Assembly: GCA_946184165.1 (NCBI GenBank)
Contig: CAMHEN010000006.1
Location: 1 to 47,940, forward strand
Direction: 5' to 3'
Length of the DNA stretch: 47,940 bases
Origin: an uncultured Clostridia bacterium
Lineage (GTDB): Bacteria > Bacillota > Clostridia > Oscillospirales > Oscillospiraceae
A program made the position numbers and the translations under genes. Shown piece by piece: positions 16,401 through 24,398 of the stretch (its first letter is position 1; each line of letters starts with the position of its first letter). The notes under the pieces are model-generated. The model was not told the DNA's origin. It saw nothing but the letters and a program-made list of their open reading frames with translations, and did not search any database.

Positions 16401-17745
16401 CGCCTATGACGATGACAGCGGCGACTCGACGAATTTCCAGCTCACCTACAGCCTCACCGCGAACACCACATACTATTATGAGGTCAAGTACTACAGCAGC
16501 TCCGCCACCGGCACCATCTCCCTGACGCTCTCGGGCGGAGACAACAACAGCTTCCCGCCGAGCAGCTACCGCGTACTCTCTGTGGGCACCACCACCGGCT
16601 CCATCAGCACGGCCGGCAATTCCGCCTGGTTCCGCTTCGTCCCGTCCACAACCGGCAGCTACACGCTCGAGTCCAGCGGCTCACTGGATACCAGGTGCTA
16701 TCTGTACAACAACTCCGGCACGCAGGTCGGCTATGACGACGACAGCGGCGACGGGAACAACTTCCTGCTTACCGCCACGATGACTGCCAACACCATCTAT
16801 TATTTCAAGGTCAACTTCTACAGCAGCTCCGCTACCGGCAGCTTCACTCTCACGCTCTCCGGCGGCAGCACACCGACGCCCACGCCGACCGGCGCCACCT
16901 ACCGCGCCCTGCTGATCGGGGAAGTGAACTACACAGACAATAACGCGCTGTCGGGCAACGTGCAGAATGTTTTGAGAATGGCCCAGATGCTGCAGAGCAT
17001 CAAGGGCCCGGATGGGGGATCCTATACGATTTACGGAGGAAACCGGGAGTATGAGGATGCAAGCCCCTCGCAGATCCTGAACGCGATTTCCACGGCCTTC
17101 TCCGGCGCCACGTCCAATGACGTCTCACTGTTCTTCATGTGCGCACACGGCATCGAGGATCTGGACGGGGAGATGGCCGGCGCCCTCGGCACCGTCAGAA
17201 CCACGGCGGGACGCAGATATTATATCAATTCCTCGTCATATTACGATACCTCCGACCTGCTGCTGGTCAAGGAGCTGGCACAGGCCCTGAATGCGATCCC
17301 GGGCAAAGTGATCATCATTATCAATGCCTGCGGCTCCGGCGCCGGCGTCTATGCCTCCGGTGTGGGGGCGGGAGAGGACTTTGATTATGAGCGCTTCAAT
17401 GATGAGCTGATTCAGGCCTTCGCAGACGCCGATGAGGGTGTGGAAGAGGTATCCGCTCAGACAGGTGAGCTGCGCGTTGCAAACAAGTTCTATGTCCTCA
17501 CCTCAGCGGCGCACAGGGAGACGAGTATCGGATACGTCGGCGCTCCCAGCTCCTTTGTGAGCGGCATTCTCAACGGTGTGGGTACATCCGGCAGCATGCC
17601 TGCGGACAACAATCCCAATGACGGCGTCGTCACCCTGCGAGAGGTGTATCAGTATGCATACAGCTATACGCTGAATGATACGAATAATGGACAGCACGTG
17701 CAGGTTTACCCCTCAAACAGCACCTATCAGATGTTCAGGAGATAA
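13447..17745 (+). CDS. secreted caspase-like protease with nine Ig-like repeats and two PPC domains
   Basis: 1432 residues. Residues 1-28 are a signal peptide (to AFADE). Residues ~29-118 are a very acidic Pro/Glu/Asp stalk. Residues 122-924 are nine Ig-like repeats of ~89 residues, each with a ...VTYxWQYYYNNKWTxFxGG... core and a ...W(N/D)GW(K/Q)IRC... segment. Two PPC-like (bacterial pre-peptidase C-terminal) domains follow at ~926-1036 and ~1037-1145, each with WFRFVP and a YDDDSGD acidic loop, then a Thr/Pro linker. Residues ~1150-1432 are a caspase/clan CD fold: YRALLIGEVNYTD start, likely catalytic His1234 (FMCAHGIED) and Cys1295 (IIINACGSGAG). It has no sortase motif or anchor, so it is probably released or held non-covalently. 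The subtilase gene follows on the same strand. The target is unknown; basic-residue specificity is usual for bacterial caspase homologues, but I cannot read it here. Confidence 0.85.
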   Translation: MNTKKIIALLLAVLMMVSLFAPVGAFADEGDGIEVYYDDPPEDEIVEVTDDELPDDPADISSEDPDVIEIVDGDSDLPEEPEEPVEPEEPVDAPDDAEEPEEDPFPEDEWDEDEMVSAATALSITRQPVSVTAAVGSSVSFSVTASHGNVIYDWQYYYYNQWNDFQNGDSATFTMTAEEVWDGLQIRCKVLDRDTYAYVYSNTVTLTIGSGLTITRQPAAKTAAPGDSVTWTVAASSSNVTYNWQYYYNNQWTSFQGGTAASLTKTVQASWNGWKIRVIVTDKSTGKSVTSNAVTLTVTSASALSITRQPQNITAAPGDSVTWTVAASSTNVSYNWQYYYNSKWTSFVGGTGASLTKTVLSSWDGWQIRVIVTDKSTGASVTSNAVTLTVTTAPALSITKQPQDISTVTSSSVTWTTAASSSNVTYKWQYYYNGKWTNFEGGTAASLTKTVTGGWNGWKIRCVVTDKSTGASVTTREAMLSVLSITKQPGNRTASPGDSVTWTITANRSDVTYQWQYYYNNKWTNFQGGNADSLTKTVQSSWNGWKIRCIVADASNSIINIVSSECTLTVGPALAITRHPANVTVEAGAAFSMTVAANYSSVSYDWQYYYNNKWTSFQNSNAATLTKTAQAGWNGWQIRCKVTEQNSGASVYSNTATLTIGAPLTITKQPTDITTSPDSSVTWTVGASNPNAGYQWQYYYNNKWNNFQGGTGASLTKTVQSGWNGWKIRCRLTDPASGKYIYSNEVTLKVLYLSGRTGDIIVAPDTAFSLTVQSSVEDVTYRWQYYYNEKWTNFEDGSSATLTKTAQATWDGWQIRVIVTDRSSGFYQIFSYSPLKVLYITNEPANITVDADSSFSVSVGASLSNVTYQWQYYYNSKWTNFENGNSATLTKTAQATWDGWQIRCKVTAVGTTVSVYSRAATLTVRSFPPSGTRNIYVGSTSATINSAGDSAWFRFVPTTSGTYTLTSSGSSDTKGYLYNASGDQLAYDDDSGDSTNFQLTYSLTANTTYYYEVKYYSSSATGTISLTLSGGDNNSFPPSSYRVLSVGTTTGSISTAGNSAWFRFVPSTTGSYTLESSGSLDTRCYLYNNSGTQVGYDDDSGDGNNFLLTATMTANTIYYFKVNFYSSSATGSFTLTLSGGSTPTPTPTGATYRALLIGEVNYTDNNALSGNVQNVLRMAQMLQSIKGPDGGSYTIYGGNREYEDASPSQILNAISTAFSGATSNDVSLFFMCAHGIEDLDGEMAGALGTVRTTAGRRYYINSSSYYDTSDLLLVKELAQALNAIPGKVIIIINACGSGAGVYASGVGAGEDFDYERFNDELIQAFADADEGVEEVSAQTGELRVANKFYVLTSAAHRETSIGYVGAPSSFVSGILNGVGTSGSMPADNNPNDGVVTLREVYQYAYSYTLNDTNNGQHVQVYPSNSTYQMFRR
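13810..16218 (+). repeat. nine tandem ~265-bp coding repeats (Ig-like units)
   Basis: Nine consecutive units (average 268 bp) encode residues 122-924 of the caspase-like protein. Units 2-4 are the most alike at DNA level (nearly identical stretches around the GACAAGAGCACCGG and GTGACCTGGACC sequences), while units 1 and 8 have diverged. This pattern suits expansion by unequal crossing-over, and copy number may vary between strains. Confidence 0.85.
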
Positions 17746-17833
17746 GAGCATTCCGCATACGGACCGCTCCGGCGCACCGGATCCTCATGGCGGCCGCGCT
17801 GCCTGATCCGCACGGTAAATGAAGCAAGCTAAA

Positions 17834-17861
17834 GGCCGGGGAAGCGGGAGCTTCCCTGGCC
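17834..17861. terminator. 12-bp stem hairpin between the two protease genes
   Basis: GGCCGGGGAAGC (17834-17845) pairs with GCTTCCCTGGCC (17850-17861) with one wobble and a GGGA loop. There is no T-run, so it may attenuate or process a shared transcript rather than end it. The 17746-17833 stretch holds nothing else I recognise. Confidence 0.45.
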
Positions 17862-17891
17862 GTGTCCTATCCGAACACAGGAGTGAGAGAC

Positions 17892-19661
17892 TTGAAAACC
17901 GCATTTCGCAAAAGCGCCTTCGTACTGCTGATACTGCTCGCCTGGGCCCGTTTCCCGGGGAATGCCGCCGCGGCGGAGAGCGCGCCCTTCGCAGACGGGA
18001 TCCCGCCGTATATCGACTGCACCGACGATCAGCGCAGCTACGGGGAGACGGCGGCCCTGCTCAATCAGGCGGCGGAGCGCCTGGGCGGGTACGGGACCGA
18101 TACGACTGACGGGAAGAAAGCAGACAATACAGGGCTCTGGCCCGTCCTCTGCCGCACGAACGGGGAGGCGTTCAGCTTTGAAAAGTGGGAGCCGATCTGC
18201 GTGCTCGCCGGACCCTATGACTGCTATACCCTCTATTTCGGCAGTGAGGCTATCGCAGCCAGAGCGGCAGCAGCCCTGTCTGCCCTGCCGGAGATCCGGT
18301 ATGCCGAACCCGATTCCGCCGTGGAGGCATGCTCGGCTGGAGCCGTCACCTTTCACTCCTGGGGCGCTGAATCCATGAACTACGCGCCGTATCTGGACTA
18401 TTCCGGGGAGCTGGCGGAGGGCAGCGTGACGGTAGCCGTAGTGGATTCCGGTGTGTATCCCCACCCTTTTTTTCAGGAGCGCCTCACGGAGAGCGGGTAT
18501 GACTATGTGGACGCTGACGACGACGCCACCGACGATCCTTTCGGCCACGGTACCAATGTGACCGGGATCATCGCCGACTGCACCCAGGGCTTTCCGGTCT
18601 GTTTCTATCCCGTCCGGGTGCTCAACGCCACCGGAAACGGGAGCGTCTCCAACACCGTGAACGGCATCCGCGAGGCGATGGAGAAACAGGTGGACGTTAT
18701 CAATCTCTCACTCGCGACACGAAAAGTTTCCGCCGCGCTGGATGCTGCGGTCCTGGACGCACTGGACGCGGGGATCACGGTGGTCGCGGCGGCCGGCAAC
18801 GCGGCCTCGGACACCGCCCAGGTCAGCCCCGCAAATCTCACGGATACGGGTGTGATCATCGTCGGAGCCGCGGAGGAGGACGGCAGCCTGGCCTCCTACA
18901 CGAACTACGGCAGCAGCGTCGATCTGTACACCTACGGAACCATGATCCTCTGCTGCTCCAACAGCGGGGGTTATACCGAGGCGACCGGTACATCCATTGC
19001 CGCCCCGCACGTCACCGGATTGGCATCGCTCCTGCTTCTCACACACAGCGGCATCGCACCGGAGGAGATCGAGACGCGCATCTGTCTCTCGACAGACAAG
19101 TCGGAGGAGGTCAATATCCCGGATCTCGTGCGCATGATCCCGGCCCGCCCCGGCCTCTCGCTGACGCTTTTGAAGATGGATCTGCAGGACAGCGTCAGCC
19201 TGCCCGCCGACGCGCGGCCTGTGACGGCGATGGAATCCGTGCGCTATGAGAGCAGCGACAGTGCCGTGATAAGCGTTCAGGGCGGGACCCTTATCCCCGT
19301 CGGTGCAGGATTGGCAGAGATCACGGCCCAATGTCCGGGCATGCCGGAAGTCAGATTTACCGTCGCGGTTACAGAGGAGGACTGCACCGCCATCACCCTT
19401 CCCCAGGGCCTCAGAGCGATCGGGAGCGAGGCTTTCTCCGGGGACGGGGCAGTTTTGCATATCCTGGTGCCCGAGGGCTGCGAGACCATCGCGGCGGGCG
19501 CCTTTGACGGCTGCGCAAGCCTGAAAACGGTCGAGCTCCCCGCTACGGTCACTGCCCTTGAGGGAGGATCTTTCTCTGACGCCGTCGTGCTCTGCCCGGA
19601 GGATGAATTGCTCGAAGCGCTGCTGCTCGCACAGAACGTGCCCTATATCGCAAAATCGTGA
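17892..19661 (+). CDS. secreted subtilisin-like serine protease with LRR_5-type tail
   Basis: I choose TTG 17892, as AGGAGTGAG lies 5 nt upstream; GTG 17862 has no site. 589 residues. A signal peptide (residues 1-29, to NAAAAE) is followed by a pro-region-like segment (~30-175). The S8 catalytic domain has Asp185 in VAVVDSGVYPHP, His219 in DPFGHGTNVTGI and Ser368 in ATGTSIAAPHVTG, so the triad is complete; the oxyanion Asn lies in VVAAAGNAA. After ~430 comes a Big_2-like beta segment (TLIPVGAGLAEITAQCPG), then a BspA-type LRR_5 tail (LPQGLRAIGSEAFSGD, VPEGCETIAAGAFDGCASL). The tail probably binds proteins or glycans. It follows the caspase-like protease gene by 146 bp on the same strand; one may activate the other (inference). 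Confidence 0.88.
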   Translation: MKTAFRKSAFVLLILLAWARFPGNAAAAESAPFADGIPPYIDCTDDQRSYGETAALLNQAAERLGGYGTDTTDGKKADNTGLWPVLCRTNGEAFSFEKWEPICVLAGPYDCYTLYFGSEAIAARAAAALSALPEIRYAEPDSAVEACSAGAVTFHSWGAESMNYAPYLDYSGELAEGSVTVAVVDSGVYPHPFFQERLTESGYDYVDADDDATDDPFGHGTNVTGIIADCTQGFPVCFYPVRVLNATGNGSVSNTVNGIREAMEKQVDVINLSLATRKVSAALDAAVLDALDAGITVVAAAGNAASDTAQVSPANLTDTGVIIVGAAEEDGSLASYTNYGSSVDLYTYGTMILCCSNSGGYTEATGTSIAAPHVTGLASLLLLTHSGIAPEEIETRICLSTDKSEEVNIPDLVRMIPARPGLSLTLLKMDLQDSVSLPADARPVTAMESVRYESSDSAVISVQGGTLIPVGAGLAEITAQCPGMPEVRFTVAVTEEDCTAITLPQGLRAIGSEAFSGDGAVLHILVPEGCETIAAGAFDGCASLKTVELPATVTALEGGSFSDAVVLCPEDELLEALLLAQNVPYIAKS

Positions 19662-19678
19662 TTTTGTTCAAATCATCA

Positions 19679-19707
19679 TTGACATATTTGTAGAATCCTG
19701 CTAAAAT
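19679..19707 (+). promoter_or_regulatory. strong sigma-A-type promoter of the pot leader
   Basis: TTGACA (19679-19684), 17-bp spacer, TAAAAT (19702-19707). Transcription should start near 19714, giving a leader of about 355 nt before the potA ATG. Confidence 0.8.
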
Positions 19708-19713
19708 AAATCA

Positions 19714-20056
19714 TCTCAATTGGATATGGTCCAAGTGTACCGAGTTTATCCGAAGCAAGATATCGACCGCCCCTTTTTCGGGCCAAGGCCATACGGACAG
19801 CCGGGTCGGATGCCGAAGAACCGCGGAATGCGGCGGCAACTTCTGTTGCCTTATTGATTGAGTTAAAAGCTCAAGTTTTATGGTTTTGTAAAAGCATACA
19901 AATCTGTGAAATGGTCAATAAGAGTAGTAAAAGTGTTCTTTGCTATATAGACTCTTAACATCCATTGAGGCGGGCCCCCAGACGCGGGGTCCTGTGGCGT
20001 ATTTGTACGTCTTGCCGTTTACAGCAGCTGTGCTTTTGCATGGCTGCTTTTTGTTT
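19714..20056 (+). ncRNA. structured 5' leader of potABCD, candidate riboswitch of unrecognised class
   Basis: Between the promoter and potA there is no gene but many hairpins: TTGGA/TCCAA (19720-19734), GCCC/GGGC (19769-19783), CCGC/GCGG (19821-19833), GGCAAC/GTTGCC with a TTCT loop (19835-19850), a TTGAG/CTCAA hairpin followed by TTTT (19858-19880 region), a GGGCCCC/GGGGTCC hairpin (~19973-19992), and finally an intrinsic terminator just before potA. This promoter-aptamer-terminator layout is that of a riboswitch or attenuator. I compared it by eye with FMN, TPP, SAM, lysine, cobalamin, guanidine, glycine and T-box consensus motifs and found no match. As it heads a polyamine importer, polyamines are the obvious ligand to test (inference). 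Confidence 0.5.
20022..20056 (+). terminator. intrinsic terminator at the end of the pot leader
   Basis: AGCAGC-T-GTGC, TTTT loop, GCAT-GGCTGCT, then TTTTTGTTT, ending 13 nt before the potA ATG. Read-through is therefore needed for potABCD expression. Confidence 0.7.
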
Positions 20057-20068
20057 GGGGGCTGGGAC

Positions 20069-21226
20069 ATGAAGAAGATCGTCGAAATCAAGAACATCAC
20101 AAAATCCTTTGACGGGGAAGTTGTGCTGGACAACATCAATCTCGACATTTACGACAACGAGTTTATCACTCTGCTGGGTCCTTCCGGCTGCGGCAAGACG
20201 ACGCTGCTGCGCATTATCGGCGGCTTTGAGACGCCGGACAAGGGCGACGTCATTTTTATGGGGGAAAACATCAACGGCCTGCCGCCCCATAAGCGCAACG
20301 TCAACACGGTGTTCCAGCGCTATGCCCTGTTCCCGCACCTGAACGTATTTGAAAACGTGGCCTTCTCCCTGCGTGAAAAGAAGGTCCCCAAGGCGGAGAT
20401 CCAGAGGGCTGTGACCGAGATGCTCTCGCTTGTTGCCCTCAAGGGTTTCGAAAAGCGCGCCGTGACGAGTCTCTCCGGCGGTCAGCAGCAGCGCGTCGCC
20501 ATTGCCCGCGCCCTCGTCAACCAGCCAAAGGTCCTCCTGCTGGACGAGCCGCTCTCGGCCCTCGACCTGAAGCTCCGCAAGGACATGCAGGTGGAGCTCA
20601 AGAACATCCAGAAGGCTACCGGCATCACCTTTATCTTCGTCACCCACGACCAGGAGGAGGCCCTGTCCATGTCCGACACCGTGGTCGTCATGACCGAGGG
20701 CCATATCCAGCAGATCGGCACTCCCGTGGACATCTACAACGAGCCGCAGAACGCCTTCGTCGCGGACTTCATCGGGGAGAGCAATATCCTTGACGGCGTG
20801 ATGCTGGAGGACTACAAGGTCCGCTTCTCCGGCCACACCTTCCAGTGCCTGGACAAGGACTTCGACGTCCGAGAGGCGGTGGATGTGGTGGTTCGGCCCG
20901 AGGACGTGGACATCGTGCCTGAGGAGAAGGGCCATCTGCGCGGGGTCGTGACCTCTGTCACCTTCCTCGGCGTACACTATGAGATCATCGTGGATATCGG
21001 CGGCTTCAAGTGGATGATCCAGACCACGGACTTCCACGATGTAGACGAGCATATCGGCCTCTTTATCGAGCCGGACGCCATTCACGTCATGAAGAAATCC
21101 AAGTTTTCCGGCATGTACGGCGACTACTCCAGCTTCTCCGACGAAATGGATGAAATCGGCGAGGTCGATCTGGAGGAGCTTGAGGAGCTTGAGGAGCTCG
21201 ATACGGAAAGCGGGTCTGCGACATGA
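20069..21226 (+). CDS. potA: spermidine/putrescine ABC transporter ATP-binding protein
   Basis: 385 residues from ATG 20069; an upstream in-frame ATG at 19940 lies inside the structured leader. The ABC ATPase has Walker [10 protein letters not shown] at 37-45, Q-loop region [12 protein letters not shown], signature [15 protein letters not shown], Walker [12 protein letters not shown] and the H-loop in FVTHDQEE. The C-terminal half is the TOBE regulatory domain ([10 protein letters not shown]). The last ~30 residues are unusually acidic (Glu/Asp-Leu repeats, [10 protein letters not shown]). PotA powers uptake of spermidine and putrescine with PotB, PotC and PotD. The stop overlaps the potB start (ATGA), so translation is coupled. 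Confidence 0.95.
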   Translation: MKKIVEIKNITKSFDGEVVLDNINLDIYDNEFITLLGPSGCGKTTLLRIIGGFETPDKGDVIFMGENINGLPPHKRNVNTVFQRYALFPHLNVFENVAFSLREKKVPKAEIQRAVTEMLSLVALKGFEKRAVTSLSGGQQQRVAIARALVNQPKVLLLDEPLSALDLKLRKDMQVELKNIQKATGITFIFVTHDQEEALSMSDTVVVMTEGHIQQIGTPVDIYNEPQNAFVADFIGESNILDGVMLEDYKVRFSGHTFQCLDKDFDVREAVDVVVRPEDVDIVPEEKGHLRGVVTSVTFLGVHYEIIVDIGGFKWMIQTTDFHDVDEHIGLFIEPDAIHVMKKSKFSGMYGDYSSFSDEMDEIGEVDLEELEELEELDTESGSAT

Positions 21227-22092
21227 ACAACAAGACCCGCTCCCTCGTCCAGCGCATGACGCTGACGCCGTACTCGATCTGGGCGGCGCTTTTCATTGTG
21301 GTGCCGCTGATCTTTGTGGCCTACTATGCCTTCACCGATTCCGCCTTCCGTTTCACCTTTGAAAACGTCTCCCGCTTCTTTACCGCAACCTCGCAGATCG
21401 ACGACGGGGAGACCGTGCGGGAGGTGCACACCTACCTTGTGATCTTCTGGCGGTCGCTGAAGCTCGCGGTGATCTCCACGTTCATCTGCCTTGTGATGGG
21501 CTACCCGCTTGCCTACATCATGGCAAGGGCCAAGAGCCGCACGCAGAACATTCTCCTGACCCTCATCATGATCCCCATGTGGATGAACTTCCTCATCCGC
21601 ACCTACGCCTGGATGACCATCCTGCAGGACACCGGCATCCTCAACGGCTTTCTCTCTGCCCTGCATCTGGGGCGCATCCACATCATCGGGACCGAGTCCG
21701 CGGTCGTGATCGGCATGGTCTACGACTACTTCCCCTACATGGTCCTGCCGATCTACTCGGTTATGGCCAAGCTCGATGTGAAGCTCCTCGAGGCGGCGAG
21801 CGATCTGGGCTGCCCCGGCATCAGCGTCCTGCGCCGTGTGATCTGGCCCCTGAGCCTGCCGGGCGTTCTCTCCGGCGTTACCATGGTGCTCATCCCCTCG
21901 ATCAGTACCTTCTATATCTCCCAGAAGCTCGGCAACGGCAAGTTCTTCCTCATCGGCGACGCCATTGAGGGCCAGTATGTGGCGAACAACCTGCACTTTG
22001 CCGCCGCTATTGCCTTTATCCTGATGGTGATCCTGCTCGTGTGCATGGGGCTCATGCAGAAGCTCACCAATCGCAGGATTATCGTCGCGTAA
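21223..22092 (+). CDS. potB: spermidine/putrescine ABC transporter permease PotB
   Basis: 289 residues, ATG overlapping the potA stop by four bases. About six membrane helices are visible, starting at [19 protein letters not shown]. The coupling (EAA) loop is [30 protein letters not shown], which contacts PotA. The large external loop after the first helix is typical of PotB. With PotC it makes the membrane channel. Confidence 0.94.
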   Translation: MNNKTRSLVQRMTLTPYSIWAALFIVVPLIFVAYYAFTDSAFRFTFENVSRFFTATSQIDDGETVREVHTYLVIFWRSLKLAVISTFICLVMGYPLAYIMARAKSRTQNILLTLIMIPMWMNFLIRTYAWMTILQDTGILNGFLSALHLGRIHIIGTESAVVIGMVYDYFPYMVLPIYSVMAKLDVKLLEAASDLGCPGISVLRRVIWPLSLPGVLSGVTMVLIPSISTFYISQKLGNGKFFLIGDAIEGQYVANNLHFAAAIAFILMVILLVCMGLMQKLTNRRIIVA

Positions 22093-22104
22093 GGAGGGGA
22101 GAAT

Positions 22105-22926
22105 ATGAAACGTGCATCGAAAATCTACACCGCGCTCATCATGATCTTCCTTTTCGCGCCCATCGCGATCCTGCTGGTCTTCTCTTTCAACAGGGCAAAG
22201 AGCCTCTCGGTCTTCTCCGGCTTCTCCCTCTACTGGTATCGGGAGCTGTTCCGGGATTCGGAGACCCTCAGGGCCGTGCGCAACACGCTGATCCTCGCGG
22301 TATCGGCGGCCCTCATCTCCACTGTCATGGGCACGGCCGCCGCCGTCGGTATCAACAAGCTGCGCAGCAAGGTCCTGCGCACCGCCATGGACAGCGTCAC
22401 CAATATCCCCATGATCAATCCCGACATCATCACCGGCATCTCCCTGATGCTCATGTTCGTGTTCGTAGGCCGCATCTTTGGCGCTGCGACCAGTCTGAGC
22501 TTCTGGACCATGCTCATCGCGCACATCACCTTCTGCCTGCCCTATGTGATCCTGCAGGTGCTGCCGAAGCTCCAGCAAATGGACAAGGCCCTGCCCGAGG
22601 CGGCGATGGACCTGGGCTGCACGCCATTCCGCGCCTTCCTGAAGGCAGAGCTGCCCGAGATCATGCCCGGCGTCGTCACCGGCATGATCATGGCTTTCAC
22701 CCTCTCGCTGGACGATTTCGTCATCAGCTACTTCACCTCCGGCAACGGCTTCCAGACCCTGCCCATCCGTATCTACAACATGACCAAGAAAACCGTCACA
22801 CCCAAAATGTACGCCCTCGCAACCATTATTTTCTTCGTGATCCTTACCCTGCTGCTCATCTCCAATCTCTATGATGAGGAGACCATTCAGAAGCGCAGGG
22901 AGGCAAAAGCCAGAAAACAAAAATAA
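22105..22926 (+). CDS. potC: spermidine/putrescine ABC transporter permease PotC
   Basis: 273 residues, 12 bp after potB, with AAGGAGGGGAG as ribosome site. Six predicted helices beginning with ALIMIFLFAPIAILLVFSF. The EAA loop is LPEAAMDLGCTPFRAFLKAELPEIMPGVVTG, followed by FTLSLDDFVISYFTSG, a typical PotC segment. The C terminus is short and basic. A MITE-like element begins at the base after the stop, separating it from potD. Confidence 0.94.
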   Translation: MKRASKIYTALIMIFLFAPIAILLVFSFNRAKSLSVFSGFSLYWYRELFRDSETLRAVRNTLILAVSAALISTVMGTAAAVGINKLRSKVLRTAMDSVTNIPMINPDIITGISLMLMFVFVGRIFGAATSLSFWTMLIAHITFCLPYVILQVLPKLQQMDKALPEAAMDLGCTPFRAFLKAELPEIMPGVVTGMIMAFTLSLDDFVISYFTSGNGFQTLPIRIYNMTKKTVTPKMYALATIIFFVILTLLLISNLYDEETIQKRREAKARKQK

Positions 22927-23114
22927 GTGATTGCAAAAGTCTCGGACACGAATCCCGAAGGGAATCAAATATGCTTTTGAGTTAGCTTTGCTTCCTCAAA
23001 AGCACCCTGAGCCGAGCTTTGCGAGGACTCGCGCCGACCAAGCGCGGCGTGTCACGCTCCGCCGCGTGCGATATGCGCGAGTCCTCGATTGCGAAACCTC
23101 AGTTTCGCAATCGA
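22927..23114. mobile_element. MITE-like hairpin element, copy 1 (inside the pot operon)
   Basis: About 188 bp that closely match the element at 28340-28543, including the CCCGAAGGGAATCAAAT, GCTTTGCTTCCTCAAAA and GCGCCGACCAAGC blocks. It can fold into three hairpins: TTTTGAG/CTCAAAA, a perfect 13-bp CGAGGACTCGCGC/GCGCGAGTCCTCG stem, and a perfect 13-bp TCGATTGCGAAAC/GTTTCGCAATCGA stem (23085-23114, loop CTCA). The ends are inverted repeats. A possible AATAA duplication flanks it (22922-22926, 23114-23118), weak. It is co-transcribed with potABC and ends 11 nt before the potD ribosome site. Confidence 0.8.
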
Positions 23115-23135
23115 ATAAATAAAGGAGGAAAAGAA

Positions 23136-24248
23136 ATGAAAAGATCCATCGCGCTGCTCGCGGCTCTCGTGCTGCTGTGCTCTCTTGCCCTCGCAGGCTG
23201 CGGTTCCGCGTCCAAGACCCTGACACTGAACGTTTACAACTGGGGCGAATACATCTCCGACGGTTCGGAGGATTCCTTCGACACCATCAAGGAGTTTGAA
23301 AAGTGGTATGAGGAGACCTACAAACAGAAGATCAAGGTCAACTACACCACTTTCGCCAGCAATGAGGATATGTATGCCAAGCTCTCCAGCGGCGCTGTGA
23401 GCTTCGATGTGGTCATCCCCTCCGACTATATGATCGCCCGCATGCGCGATGAGAATATGCTGCTGGAGCTGGATTTCAAGAACATTCCCAACTATGAGAA
23501 CATCAACGAGAGCTTCCGCGGCCTCTACTACGACCCCGACAATAAGTACACCGTGCCCTACACCTACGGCGTCACCGGCGTCATCTACAACGCAAACGCC
23601 GTGGATGAGGCCGACGTGGGCGGCTGGGATCTGCTGTGGAACGAGAAGTATAAGGGCAATATCCTCCAGTTCAATAACTCCCGCGACGCCTTCGGCACCG
23701 CACAGTACAAGCTGGGCCTCGATGTAAACGACACCGACCGCGCCTCCTGGGATCAGGCTCTTGCCGAGCTCAAGAAGCAGGCTCCCCTGGTCAAGAGCTA
23801 TGTCATGGATGAGATCTACAATATGATGGAGTCCGGCGAGGCTGCCATCGGTACCTACTACGCCGGCGATTACTTCACCATGCTTGACGCCCAGGCCGAC
23901 GGCGTGGACCTCAGGTTCTACTACCCCGAGCGCACCAACTACTTTATCGATGCCATGTGCATCCCCTCCTGCTGCCAGAACAAGGAGCTTGCGGAGCGCT
24001 TCATCAACTATATGCTCTCTCCCGAGCCCGCCATCGCGAACGCGGAGTTTATCTACTACGCCTCCCCGAACAAGCTGGTATACACCAATGAGGATTATAT
24101 CGACGAGATGGGCGAGGAGGCCATGGAGATCCTCTATCCCGCCATCGGCGATTTCAGCGAGCGTTATAACGAGTATGCGTTCCGCAGCCTGGATCAGGCG
24201 ACGCTGGATTATGTAAACTCCCTCTGGGAGACCCTGAAGATCAACTGA
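23136..24248 (+). CDS. potD: spermidine/putrescine-binding lipoprotein PotD
   Basis: 370 residues from ATG 23136 behind AAAGGAGGAAAAG; an in-frame start at 23019 lies in the repeat element and is not used. The lipobox LALAGC puts the lipid-anchored Cys at residue 22. The mature protein begins with LTLNVYNWGEYIS, the characteristic start of PotD/PotF proteins, and contains FDVVIPSDYMIARM, VPYTYGVTGVIYN and YYAGDYFTM, which line the polyamine site, with several Trp, Tyr and Asp residues. It captures polyamines outside the cell and hands them to PotBC. The operon ends at the terminator 24285-24316. Confidence 0.95.
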   Translation: MKRSIALLAALVLLCSLALAGCGSASKTLTLNVYNWGEYISDGSEDSFDTIKEFEKWYEETYKQKIKVNYTTFASNEDMYAKLSSGAVSFDVVIPSDYMIARMRDENMLLELDFKNIPNYENINESFRGLYYDPDNKYTVPYTYGVTGVIYNANAVDEADVGGWDLLWNEKYKGNILQFNNSRDAFGTAQYKLGLDVNDTDRASWDQALAELKKQAPLVKSYVMDEIYNMMESGEAAIGTYYAGDYFTMLDAQADGVDLRFYYPERTNYFIDAMCIPSCCQNKELAERFINYMLSPEPAIANAEFIYYASPNKLVYTNEDYIDEMGEEAMEILYPAIGDFSERYNEYAFRSLDQATLDYVNSLWETLKIN

Positions 24249-24284
24249 CAGCTGCATCAACTGACCTTCGCCCTTGAAAAAGAG

Positions 24285-24316
24285 CCCCCTGCGATTTGTA
24301 TTCGCAGGGGGTTTTC
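24285..24316 (+). terminator. intrinsic terminator of potABCD
   Basis: CCCCCTGCGA (24285-24294), 7-nt loop, TCGCAGGGGG (24302-24311), TTTT. Perfect 10-bp stem. Confidence 0.92.
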
Positions 24317-24398
24317 GCAATATTTGTCGATCCAATCTTCTCTGCTTCTGCAGGTATCCGGAAGGACGACGCCTGTACTTGTACATTTTGCCCTGTGA

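Noticed and set aside
19714-20056. T-box-like word GAACCGCGG in the pot leader
   Set aside because: The T-box antiterminator needs a longer AGGGTGGNACCGCG consensus plus a specifier loop; neither is present, and potA is not an amino-acid gene.
21124-22968. 614-codon minus-strand frame opposite potBC
   Set aside because: It is a shadow of the highly conserved pot genes with His/Asp/Glu-rich low-complexity translation.
23019-23135. Earlier in-frame start for potD inside the repeat
   Set aside because: It would place ~39 residues of MITE-encoded sequence before a clear lipoprotein signal peptide.
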